Part shown: piece by piece, positions 52,977 through 61,931 of the stretch
How positions within the stretch are numbered: position 1 is the first letter of the stretch
Layout of the letters: the number at the start of each line of letters is the position of its first letter
Source: Terrimonas sp.
Lineage (GTDB): Bacteria; Bacteroidota; Bacteroidia; Chitinophagales; Chitinophagaceae
DNA length: 64,000 nt
Assembly: GCA_016125075.1 (NCBI GenBank)
Contig: WGMO01000004.1
Span: forward strand, 124,001 to 188,000
Direction: 5' to 3'
The notes under the pieces: generated by a model
Told to the model about the DNA's origin: nothing
Database searches by the model: none
Seen by the model: the letters and a program-made list of their open reading frames with translations, nothing else
Made by a program: the position numbers and the translations under genes

Positions 52977-55900
52977 ATGTTAAGGCCCATGCCCAATTAC
53001 CAGAAAAGGTGGCAGGCTGATATCTTTTATCCTTATTGTTTTACCATATTATTTTTCATAAACCTCCCATTTATGGTAAAAGATGCATTACGTATTGCTG
53101 AACTCGAAAAATTACTGGCCGAGCGTACCGCCCAACTCATCCAACAAGGAGAAGAATTATCAGTGATCAACAGCGTGCAGGAAGCACTGGTGAAAGAAAT
53201 GGACATGCAGGCCATCTATGACCTGGTGGGTACCAAGATCCAGGAGCTTTTTGATGCACAGGCTGTCATTATTGCCACGCTGGACCATGAAGCCGGAACC
53301 GAGTTTTTTCATTTTGCACTCGAAGACGGAGAACGCTTTTATCCCGAAGGGCGGCCCTATGATAAATTAAGAAAATACCTCATCGAAGCCAAACAGAAAG
53401 TAGTGATCAACACGCGTGATGAAGCCTTTGAATGGTTTGGCAAAGCTGTGGTTCCCGGAACAAAATATATGCAATCCGGAGTTTTTGTTCCGCTCATCAG
53501 TAAGGATAAAGTGACCAGCTATATCAGTCTTCAAAATGTAGATAAGGAACATGCATTTGGGGAGACAGAGATCCGGCTCCTGGACACACTGGCCAACAGC
53601 ATGAGTACGGCACTGGAAAATGCGCGTCTGTTAAAAGAGACCGAACAACGTACCGCCGAACTGGCCGTGATCAACAGTGTGCAGGAAGCACTGGCAAAGG
53701 AGCTGGATATGCAGACCATCTATGACATGGTGGGAGAACGTATCCGGGAACTCTTTGATGCCCAGGTGGTAGGAATTGCCACTTTTGACCATGCAAAAGA
53801 ACTGGAAATCATCCATTACCTGATTGAAAAAGGAGAACGCTATAACCCTGTGCCCCGGCCCCTGAATATCCTGCGGAAACACCTTATCCAAACAAAGGAA
53901 AAGATCCTGATCAACAGAAATTTTGAAGAAGTGGCAGCCGCTTTCGGGGTGAAAAAGATCCCTGGAACAGAACAACCGCTCTCCGCTTTATATGTACCCC
54001 TGGTGATTGGCGACAAAGTGACCGGTTATGTGAGCCTCCAGAATATTGACAAAGAAAACGCCTTTAGTGAATCGGATGTAAGGCTGATGGAAACCCTGGC
54101 CAATAGCATGGGGGTAGCCCTGGAAAATGCCCGGTTATTTGATGAAACGACCCGCCTTCTCAAAGAAACCGAACAGCAAAAAGCAGAACTCGGTGTCATC
54201 AACAGTGTACAGGAAGGCCTGGCTAAAGAACTGAATATGCAGGCCATTTATGACCTGGTGGGGGAACGTATCCGCAAATTGTTTAATGCCCAGGCGGTCA
54301 TCATCGCCACCTTTGACCATGATTTGGCAACAGAACATTTCAAATACCTGATTGAAGACGGTCAACGGTTTTACCTGGCTTCAAGGCCCTATGATAAACT
54401 CCGGCAACACCTTATCCTTACCCGTAAAAAGATCGTGATCAACACTAATTACGCCGAAGCCTATGCAAAATTTGGCCTGAAAACCCTGCCCGGTACGAAT
54501 ATGACCAAGTCAGCCGTATTCGTTCCCCTCATCATCGGCGACAAGATCAACAGTTATATCAGTTTGCAAAACAACGAAACTGAAAATGCCTTTAGCGAAT
54601 CTGATATTCGACTGCTCGAAACCCTGGCCAATAGTATGAGCGTGGCGCTGGAAAATGCCCGCCTCTTTGACGAAACCACCCGGCTGTTAAAGGAAACCGA
54701 ACAAAGAACCGCCGAACTCGCGGTGATCAATAGTGTACAGGAAGGCCTGGCCCATGAACTGGAGATAAATGCCATTTATGACCTGGTCGGGAATAAGATC
54801 CGCGATGTATTTGATGCCCAGGGCGTGATCATTGCCACATTTGACCATGAAACCGGCCGGGAAAAATTCAATTACCTGTTTGAAAAAGGCGAACGCTATA
54901 ATGCCGAACCCCGCCGTTATGATAAACTCCGATATGAGTTGATCACCACCAAACAAAAGATCCTCATCAATTCCAATATGGCAGAAGCCTTCCAGGAATT
55001 TGGACTGAAGGTGGTAGAAGGGACCGAAATGCCAAAGTCTTTATTGTTTGTACCGCTGATTGTGGGAAACAAAGTAACGAGTTATGTAAGCCTCCAGCAT
55101 GCCGACAAAGAAAATGCCTTTAGTGATGCGGATGTACGACTCCTCGAAACCCTGGCTAATACCATGAGTGTGGCGCTTGAAAATGCACGCCTCTTTGATG
55201 AGACCAACCGCCTTTTAAAAGAAACAGAACAGCGAACCGCCGAACTCGGTGTCATCAATAGTGTTCAGGAAGGGTTGGTACGGGAGATGGACATGGAAGG
55301 GATCTATACCCTGGTAGGTGACCGCGTACAGAATCTTTTCAATGCCCAGGCTGTCATCATCGGTTCCTTTGACCTGGATAAAGGCATCGAACATTTCAAT
55401 TATGTTTATGAGGATGGACAAAGAGTAAAAGTGGATCAGCGGCCCATTGGCAACCTTCGGCAGAAGTTGATTGAAAAGAAACACACCATCAGCATTGCCA
55501 CTACGCAACAGGCAGAGAACGAGTTTGGGTTGAAAGCGATTGGTGATACCAAAATGCCGAAGTCCCTTCTCTTTGTTCCCTTACTGTCTGGTATTATGAT
55601 GAGGGGATACGTGAGCCTGCAGAATATGGATATGGAACATGCGTTTTCAGATTCGGATATACGTCTGCTCGAAACCCTGGCCAACAGTATGAGCGTGGCA
55701 CTCGAAAATGCCAGGCTCTTTGATGAAACAAACCGGCTATTGAAAGAAACCGAACAAAGAACAGCTGAGCTGGCGGTCATCAACAGTGTACAGGATGGTC
55801 TGGCGAAGGAACTGGATATCCAGGGTATCTATGACCTGGTGGGTGACCGGCTTTGTAACCTCTTTCCTGATACCCAAACCCTGGTGATCAGGACCTTTGA

Positions 55901-58775
55901 TCATGAAGAAGGAACGGAATATTTTCAATATGCCATTGAAAAAGGAGAGCGGCTTACCGTAAACCCCCAGCCATTTATGTGGGCCAGCCAGCAACTGATC
56001 AGGACCAAAAAACCCATCGATATTGAACAGAATTATGTGAGAACGGCCCAAAAGTTCGGAGGTTCCGGGGTTACCAAAGGAAAGCCGCCCAAATCGGCCG
56101 TTTTTGTGCCAATGATCGTAGGCGATGTGGTAAAAGGCTCCATCAGCCTGCAGAACGTAGACCGGGAAAACGCGTTTAACGAGGCCGACCTGCGTTTACT
56201 GACCACCATCACAAACAGTATGAGTGTGGCACTGGAAAACGCCCGCCTCTTCGATGAAACCAACCGGCTGCTCAAAGAAACCGAACAACGGACAGCAGAG
56301 CTGGCTGTGATTAACAGTGTACAGGACGGACTGGTCAGGGAAATGAATATGCAGGCCATTTACGAACTGGTGGGGAACCGTATTTGTGAATTGTTTGATA
56401 CACAAACCGTGCTGATCCGGACTTTCGACCATCGTAACGGTCAGGAACAATGGCAATTTGTTATTGAAAAAGGAGAGCGACTGTACAGCAACCCAAGACC
56501 CTTTAACTGGGCAAACCAGCAATTGATCAAAAACAGGGAGCCTCTGCTGATCAATGAAAATTATATTGAAACGGCCAAACAGTATGGTGGTTCGGGTGTC
56601 AGCAAAGGCTTGCCGCCAAAATCAGCCCTCTTTGTTCCCATGATTGTAGGGGATGTGGTAAGAGGATCGGTCAGCCTGCAAAATGTTGAAAAGGAACATG
56701 CATTTACCGAATCAGATTTAAGGCTGCTGAGCACACTGACCAACAGCATGAGTGTGGCGCTGGAAAATGCCAGGCTCTTCGACGAATCAAACCGCCTGCT
56801 GGGTGATGCCAAACAAAGGGCGAGCGAACTGGCCACCGTCAATAATATTACACAGGCCCTGGCTTCACAACTCAACCTCGACGAACTCATCAACCTGGTG
56901 GGAGATGAAATGAGGGAATTGTTCAAGGCCAATATCGTTTACCTGGCCCTCCTCGATAAGAACACCAATACCATCAATTTCCCTTACCAGTATGGCGATA
57001 AGATGTCACCCATGCAACTGGGTGAAGGTCTCACGTCCAAGATCATCCTGGAAGGAGAGCCCCTGCTATTTAATAAGGATATACAGGAATACCGGGTTCA
57101 GTTGGGTGTGCAGATGATTGGGATACCAGCAGCTTCTTACCTGGGGGTGCCTATTTCCGTCGGGGATGAAAACATTGGGGTACTGAGTGTACAAAGTACA
57201 GAACAGGAAAACCGGTTTAACGACGATGACCTTCGCCTGTTAAAAACCATTGCCACTTCCGTAGGGGTTGCTCTTCGGAAAGCAACCCTCTTTGAAGAAA
57301 TACACCTGGCAAAAATGGATGCGGAAAGGGCCAAGAAAACAGCCGAACAGGCAAACGAAGCCAAAAGCGCTTTTCTATCTACGGTGAGTCATGAGCTGAG
57401 GACTCCCCTCACCTCTGTGCTGGGTTTTGCCAAGATCATTAAAAAGAGACTGGAAGACAAGATCTTTCCGATTACAGACCAGAGCAATCCCAAAACTGCA
57501 AAAACCATTCAACAGATTTCCGACAACCTGGATGTGGTCGTATCAGAGGGTCAAAGGCTCACCCACCTGATCAATGATGTGCTGGACCTGGCAAAAATCG
57601 AAGCGGGAAAAATGGAATGGAACAATGAGCCGGTATCAATTCCTGAAATAACAGAAAGGGCGATCGCTGCCACGACAGCGTTATTTGAAAACAGTAACCT
57701 GAAACTGGTTAAAAATATCAAGACCAATATCCCGGAAATCATGGGCGACAGCGATAAACTGATACAGGTCATGGTGAATCTGATATCCAACGCAGTCAAG
57801 TTTTCCGAAAAAGGAAAAGTGACGATCAATGTTCAGGAGAAAAAAAATGAGATTATTGTTAGCATCACCGATACGGGTATCGGTATTGCACCGGAAGACC
57901 ATGCTGCTGTGTTTGAACAATTTAAACAGGTGGGTGATACCCTTACCGATAAACCCAAAGGCACCGGGCTGGGACTGCCGATTTGCAAAGAAATCGTAGA
58001 ACACCATGGTGGACGTATCTGGCTCGAGAGTGAACTGGGCAAGGGCAGCACCTTCCTCGTATCCTTCCCGGTATCTAAACCCGTTGATGAAAAACGGCCC
58101 ATTCACCTCAATGACCTCGTACTGCAGTTAAAAAAACAAGTGGCACATTCCAAACTCACCGTTGTCGGTAATTTTTCCACCATCCTTATTGTAGATGATG
58201 ACCCGTCCATTCGGTCATTGCTTCACCAGGAACTGGCGGAAGCAGGCTATAATATCATGGAGGCAGAGAATGGGAAAGCCGCCCTGGAAGCCGTGAGGAA
58301 ACAAAAACCGGATCTTGTGATCCTGGATATCATGATGCCCGAAATGAACGGTTTTGATGTAGCGGCCGTATTAAAAAATGATCCCCAGACCATGGATATT
58401 CCCATTATTGTTTTATCGATCGTTCAGGACAAGACCCGGGGTTTCAGGATCGGGGTGGACCGCTACCTGACCAAACCGATTGACACCGGTCTGCTTTTTA
58501 ATGAGATTGGCAGCTTGCTGGAACAGGGGAAATCAAAGAAAAAAGTAATGGTCGTAGATGAAGATATGGGTACCGTGGCCACTTTGACCGACGTTTTGAA
58601 AACGAAGGGGTATACGGTGCTGGAATCTGATGGTAAATCCCTGGTAGAAACCGCCATCGCCAATCAACCGGACATCATTATCATGAATACCCTGGTATCC
58701 GACAAGCAGGATATTGTAAAAACACTCCGGTTCGAAAAAGGGCTGGAAAACGTTGTCTTCATGGTTTACACCTAA
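52977..58775 (+). CDS. Eight-GAF hybrid sensor histidine kinase with two receiver domains
   Basis: Up to 1932 residues; ATG 53073 (32 codons later, just before KDALRIAELEKLLAERTAQL) is an equally likely start because the extra residues show no domain. Eight GAF-like modules follow (about 60-1440), each opening with xVINSVQEGLAKELxMQAIYDLVGxRIRELF and ending VALENARLFDET; the eighth differs (ASQLNLDELINLVGDEM). Then come HisKA (His1472 in STVSHELRTPL), HATPase (NLISNAVKF, DTGIGIAP, GTGLGLPI) and receiver 1 (Asp1784 in DLVILDIMMPEMNG). Receiver 2 has Asn1904 at the acceptor position (IIIMNTLV) and lacks the conserved Lys. The downstream CheY is 27 bases away. No membrane segment is clear. Confidence 0.88.
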   Translation: MLRPMPNYQKRWQADIFYPYCFTILFFINLPFMVKDALRIAELEKLLAERTAQLIQQGEELSVINSVQEALVKEMDMQAIYDLVGTKIQELFDAQAVIIATLDHEAGTEFFHFALEDGERFYPEGRPYDKLRKYLIEAKQKVVINTRDEAFEWFGKAVVPGTKYMQSGVFVPLISKDKVTSYISLQNVDKEHAFGETEIRLLDTLANSMSTALENARLLKETEQRTAELAVINSVQEALAKELDMQTIYDMVGERIRELFDAQVVGIATFDHAKELEIIHYLIEKGERYNPVPRPLNILRKHLIQTKEKILINRNFEEVAAAFGVKKIPGTEQPLSALYVPLVIGDKVTGYVSLQNIDKENAFSESDVRLMETLANSMGVALENARLFDETTRLLKETEQQKAELGVINSVQEGLAKELNMQAIYDLVGERIRKLFNAQAVIIATFDHDLATEHFKYLIEDGQRFYLASRPYDKLRQHLILTRKKIVINTNYAEAYAKFGLKTLPGTNMTKSAVFVPLIIGDKINSYISLQNNETENAFSESDIRLLETLANSMSVALENARLFDETTRLLKETEQRTAELAVINSVQEGLAHELEINAIYDLVGNKIRDVFDAQGVIIATFDHETGREKFNYLFEKGERYNAEPRRYDKLRYELITTKQKILINSNMAEAFQEFGLKVVEGTEMPKSLLFVPLIVGNKVTSYVSLQHADKENAFSDADVRLLETLANTMSVALENARLFDETNRLLKETEQRTAELGVINSVQEGLVREMDMEGIYTLVGDRVQNLFNAQAVIIGSFDLDKGIEHFNYVYEDGQRVKVDQRPIGNLRQKLIEKKHTISIATTQQAENEFGLKAIGDTKMPKSLLFVPLLSGIMMRGYVSLQNMDMEHAFSDSDIRLLETLANSMSVALENARLFDETNRLLKETEQRTAELAVINSVQDGLAKELDIQGIYDLVGDRLCNLFPDTQTLVIRTFDHEEGTEYFQYAIEKGERLTVNPQPFMWASQQLIRTKKPIDIEQNYVRTAQKFGGSGVTKGKPPKSAVFVPMIVGDVVKGSISLQNVDRENAFNEADLRLLTTITNSMSVALENARLFDETNRLLKETEQRTAELAVINSVQDGLVREMNMQAIYELVGNRICELFDTQTVLIRTFDHRNGQEQWQFVIEKGERLYSNPRPFNWANQQLIKNREPLLINENYIETAKQYGGSGVSKGLPPKSALFVPMIVGDVVRGSVSLQNVEKEHAFTESDLRLLSTLTNSMSVALENARLFDESNRLLGDAKQRASELATVNNITQALASQLNLDELINLVGDEMRELFKANIVYLALLDKNTNTINFPYQYGDKMSPMQLGEGLTSKIILEGEPLLFNKDIQEYRVQLGVQMIGIPAASYLGVPISVGDENIGVLSVQSTEQENRFNDDDLRLLKTIATSVGVALRKATLFEEIHLAKMDAERAKKTAEQANEAKSAFLSTVSHELRTPLTSVLGFAKIIKKRLEDKIFPITDQSNPKTAKTIQQISDNLDVVVSEGQRLTHLINDVLDLAKIEAGKMEWNNEPVSIPEITERAIAATTALFENSNLKLVKNIKTNIPEIMGDSDKLIQVMVNLISNAVKFSEKGKVTINVQEKKNEIIVSITDTGIGIAPEDHAAVFEQFKQVGDTLTDKPKGTGLGLPICKEIVEHHGGRIWLESELGKGSTFLVSFPVSKPVDEKRPIHLNDLVLQLKKQVAHSKLTVVGNFSTILIVDDDPSIRSLLHQELAEAGYNIMEAENGKAALEAVRKQKPDLVILDIMMPEMNGFDVAAVLKNDPQTMDIPIIVLSIVQDKTRGFRIGVDRYLTKPIDTGLLFNEIGSLLEQGKSKKKVMVVDEDMGTVATLTDVLKTKGYTVLESDGKSLVETAIANQPDIIIMNTLVSDKQDIVKTLRFEKGLENVVFMVYT
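53160..57295 (+). repeat. Eight tandem GAF-module repeats in the hybrid kinase
   Basis: Copies of about 520 bases with a near-identical boundary (ENARLFDETxRLLKETEQRTAEL). The first seven are close relatives and the eighth is more distant, suggesting recent tandem duplication of one module. Confidence 0.75.
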
Positions 58776-58802
58776 TACATAATAAAGCATAAAAAATACA
58801 AC

Positions 58803-59186
58803 ATGAGTAAAAAAATATTGATCGTGGATGATGAGGCCCATATCCGTATGCTGATTGAACAGACCCTGGAGGATCTCGAAGATGAGGGCGTAGAGTTTTT
58901 GACGGCCGACAATGGCCAGTCTGCACTGGAGTTAATTCAATCGGAAAAACCCAATATTGTTTTCCTGGATGTCATGATGCCGAAAATGAATGGAATGGAT
59001 GTTTGTAAGAAAGTGAAACAGGACTTAAAAATGGATGACGTTTTTATTATCCTGTTAACGGCAAAGGGACAGGAAATAGACCGGCAAAAAGGACAGGAAG
59101 TGGGTGCAAATATTTATATGACAAAGCCCTTTGACCCGGAAGTTCTTTTGAATAAGGCGATACAGGTACTGGGACTGGAAAAATGA
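58803..59186 (+). CDS. CheY-like single-domain response regulator
   Basis: A 127-residue receiver domain with acidic residues Asp9/Asp10, phospho-acceptor Asp56 in VFLDVMMPKMNG, Thr in LLTAKG and Lys in TKPFDP, so it should be phosphorylatable. It has no output domain. It sits 27 bases after the hybrid kinase and 54 bases before the cyclase, so it probably passes the phosphate signal to a partner, perhaps the cyclase (inference). Confidence 0.92.
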   Translation: MSKKILIVDDEAHIRMLIEQTLEDLEDEGVEFLTADNGQSALELIQSEKPNIVFLDVMMPKMNGMDVCKKVKQDLKMDDVFIILLTAKGQEIDRQKGQEVGANIYMTKPFDPEVLLNKAIQVLGLEK

Positions 59187-59240
59187 TCGCAGCCGGGAAC
59201 CGATAAAACAGATTGTATTTAATTCGGATGGACAAACACT

Positions 59241-60920
59241 ATGGCAAAACTTAGTTTAAAAAATATCGTCGGCAGAAACAAAGGGTTTTATGAAATCATC
59301 TCCGGTTTATTGGATAATCTCTCCACAGCAAGCTGGATTGAAGATGAAAATGGCAATTGCCTGATGGGAGAGCCACAAATCGGGGATACTTGCCAGTGCC
59401 CGATCATGCTGGAAGAAACAATCGCCGGCTGGGTAAAAGGAAGTGATAAGGCGCAATCTGTCGCTGACCTGCTCAGCATGCTGCTGCAGAGAGAGTCCGC
59501 AAAAAAGAAATTGGGTAACGAAGTATTAAGTCTCTACCAGGAAATAAATATCATTTTCAATTTTACCGAGGCGCTGACCCAGACCATTGACCCTGATATT
59601 ATTGCCAGCCTCACCCTGAAGCAGGCCATGCATTCCATACAATCGAACAGCGGTATTATCCTGTTATGGGATGAAGAGCATCAAACGCTCACCACACCGG
59701 CTGTTACCGGCGAAGATTTATTTAACCAGGATGGCCTTCGTCAACACCTGCCACTGCTGATGGAAATCGGCCTGAGCGGTCAATCAGAAATCATTTCCGA
59801 TATCGCCCTGTTGAAAGAAAAAGGGATCATTCAGGACTCGGTTCAGTCGCTGGTTTATGCTGCCATGAAAGTGAAGCATCGCATTATGGGAGCCGTTATT
59901 CTCGCCGGTACCGCTCCCGACCAGTTTTCTGCGGGGCAGCTCAAACTGCTGGTTACACTGGCGCTTCAATCCTCAGCTGCGATTGAAAGTGCATTGTTAT
60001 ATGAAAAAAATATCCGGGAAGTACGGGAAAGGGAAGAGGCCATCCTCCGTATTCACGAAGTGACAAAGAAATTTGTTCCCAATGAATTCATCCGTTCTTT
60101 AGGGAAAGACAATATCACCGACATAAAATTAGGCGACCAGGTAGAAAAAATTGTGACCGTACTCTTTACCGACATCCGGGATTTTACCAGCCTCTCGGAA
60201 AAAATGACCCCGGATGAAAACTTCAGATTTGTATCTTCTTTCAATGCCCAGCTTGGCCCCATTATCAGGTCGAATAACGGGTTCATCAACCAATACCTGG
60301 GCGATTCTATCATGGCGATTTTCCCGGATAACCCTGCCGATGCTATCAAAGCGGCTATCAGTATGCAAAAAGCTGTTTTTGAATTAAACAGGAACAGAAA
60401 ATTCGAAGGCCTTCCGGAGATTCGCGCAGGGATTGGTATGCATACCGGTCCGCTGATCATGGGCATCACCGGCGATGAACAACGCATGGATGCCGCTACC
60501 ATTGCCGATACGGTAAACACGGCAGCCAGGATTGAAAGCCTGACCAAGTATTACAGGTCCCCCCTGCTGCTCAGCCGGGAAACCATCAATCATACTATTG
60601 AAAAACATGATTTTAACCTGCGCAGCCTCGGAAATGTTAGATTGAAAGGAAAGAATAAATTATTAAACATCATTGAATGTTTTGACGGGCTTGCTGCCCA
60701 TGAATTTGCATTAAGAAAGGAAACACTTGCAAGTTTTAACGAGGCTATGGAGCATTACCATGATCGCCGGTTTGAAAAAGCGATCCCCTTGTTTGAAAAA
60801 ATTCTGGCGATTAACCCTGGCGACCTGACCGGTAAACATTTTTTGGAAAATGCAATGACCTATCTGCAGGAAGGCGTTCCCGACAACTGGACAGGGGCGG
60901 AAGAAATGGTGATCAAATGA
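59241..60920 (+). CDS. GAF-class III adenylate/guanylate cyclase
   Basis: A 559-residue protein. Residues 1-105 are a PAS-like region of unknown role with a Cys pair (TCQCP); a GAF-like domain (about 115-255) and a linker helix follow. The class III catalytic domain (about 300-470) has both metal Asp (Asp311 in FTDIRDFT, Asp355 in YLGDSIMAIF) and Asn426/Arg430 (VNTAAR). The base-selecting Thr/Asp position just before them (normally TVxxD) reads ATIAD, so nucleotide preference is uncertain. The C-terminal helices (FEKAIPLFEKILAINPGDL) are TPR-like, usual for cyclases of this type. Soluble. Third gene of the kinase-receiver-cyclase unit. Confidence 0.88.
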   Translation: MAKLSLKNIVGRNKGFYEIISGLLDNLSTASWIEDENGNCLMGEPQIGDTCQCPIMLEETIAGWVKGSDKAQSVADLLSMLLQRESAKKKLGNEVLSLYQEINIIFNFTEALTQTIDPDIIASLTLKQAMHSIQSNSGIILLWDEEHQTLTTPAVTGEDLFNQDGLRQHLPLLMEIGLSGQSEIISDIALLKEKGIIQDSVQSLVYAAMKVKHRIMGAVILAGTAPDQFSAGQLKLLVTLALQSSAAIESALLYEKNIREVREREEAILRIHEVTKKFVPNEFIRSLGKDNITDIKLGDQVEKIVTVLFTDIRDFTSLSEKMTPDENFRFVSSFNAQLGPIIRSNNGFINQYLGDSIMAIFPDNPADAIKAAISMQKAVFELNRNRKFEGLPEIRAGIGMHTGPLIMGITGDEQRMDAATIADTVNTAARIESLTKYYRSPLLLSRETINHTIEKHDFNLRSLGNVRLKGKNKLLNIIECFDGLAAHEFALRKETLASFNEAMEHYHDRRFEKAIPLFEKILAINPGDLTGKHFLENAMTYLQEGVPDNWTGAEEMVIK

Positions 60921-60926
60921 TAACCG

Positions 60927-60972
60927 GGAATTGATTCCCCAGCATCGGCTGAACCCATTGATAGGCCGATGA
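60927..60972 (+). terminator. Two hairpins after the cyclase gene
   Basis: GGGAA-N4-TTCCC (60927-60940) is followed by CATCGGC (60944-60950) pairing with GCCGATG (60966-60972). No T-run follows, so termination is uncertain, but the position right after the operon fits a 3'-end structure. Confidence 0.35.
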
Positions 60973-61015
60973 AAACTGACAGTATAGTATCTTACTTTAT
61001 TTAAAATCGATCAAG

Positions 61016-61795
61016 ATGAAATATGTAAACCGAATACTAAACCTGGGGCTGATCCTGTTACTGATCAATCCTGCTATCCTGTTTTCCCAGTCTTCTTCGC
61101 GTTTCAGCCGTGAAATATTTAAAAGCGATAAAGGGGACAGTCTATTATACCGCCAGCTTTACCCGGATGCGAATCCCATGCGAAAATATCCCCTCGTGAT
61201 TTTTTTGCATGGTTCGGGTGAGCGTGGGAATGACAACGAAGCCCAGCTGAAATGGGGAGTCAGCAATTTTGCCAGTGACAGGATGATGATTTTGCACCCG
61301 GCGATTGTGATTGCCCCTCAATGCCCCAAGGGCATGAGTTGGTCGAATTTTTCAAGTAACAGGGAAAGCATAGATATGGTCCTGGGGACAGCGCCGACAA
61401 AACCCATGGAGCTCCTGGCCAACCTGATCAGGAAACTGATCAAAACACTACCGGTGGATAGCAACCGAATATATATTACCGGATTATCCATGGGAGGTTT
61501 TGGCACTTTTGATGCCATTGAAAGATATCCCCACCTCTTTGCCGCAGCAGTACCCGTTTGCGGAGGGGGGGATGTATCCCGGGCTGCTTCCATCGCCAGC
61601 ATACCCATTTGGATTTTCCATGGTGCTGAGGACCCGGCTGTAGACCCTGCTCATGCAAGGGAAATGTACCAGGCCCTGACAAAGGCGGGAGCCCACCCTG
61701 GTTTAACGGTGTATCCCGAAGTCGGCCATTTTTCCTGGCTGGGAGCCTATAGTGATGAAATGATGATGGAATGGTTGTTCCGGCAGCATAAATAG
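61016..61795 (+). CDS. Exported alpha/beta-hydrolase (dienelactone/esterase-like)
   Basis: A 259-residue protein with signal peptide (ends ILFSQ). It has the oxyanion-hole motif FLHGSGERG, nucleophile Ser in TGLSMGGFGTF, acidic residue in GAEDPAVD and His in EVGHFSW near the C-terminus, all in alpha/beta-hydrolase order. It resembles secreted phospholipase/carboxylesterase and prolyl-oligopeptidase-type hydrolases; the substrate is unknown. It is probably its own unit. Confidence 0.86.
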   Translation: MKYVNRILNLGLILLLINPAILFSQSSSRFSREIFKSDKGDSLLYRQLYPDANPMRKYPLVIFLHGSGERGNDNEAQLKWGVSNFASDRMMILHPAIVIAPQCPKGMSWSNFSSNRESIDMVLGTAPTKPMELLANLIRKLIKTLPVDSNRIYITGLSMGGFGTFDAIERYPHLFAAAVPVCGGGDVSRAASIASIPIWIFHGAEDPAVDPAHAREMYQALTKAGAHPGLTVYPEVGHFSWLGAYSDEMMMEWLFRQHK

Positions 61796-61931
61796 ATAAA
61801 CCAAAACCCCATCCTGATTTTATTGGGTAGTTATGTAAATTCATAAAACGGGAAGTCCGGGAAGGGATAAGCCTGTTTTGGCAGGACGAAATGAGCTAAT
61901 TGATTGATCATGCTTCCTTAAAAAGTACTGG

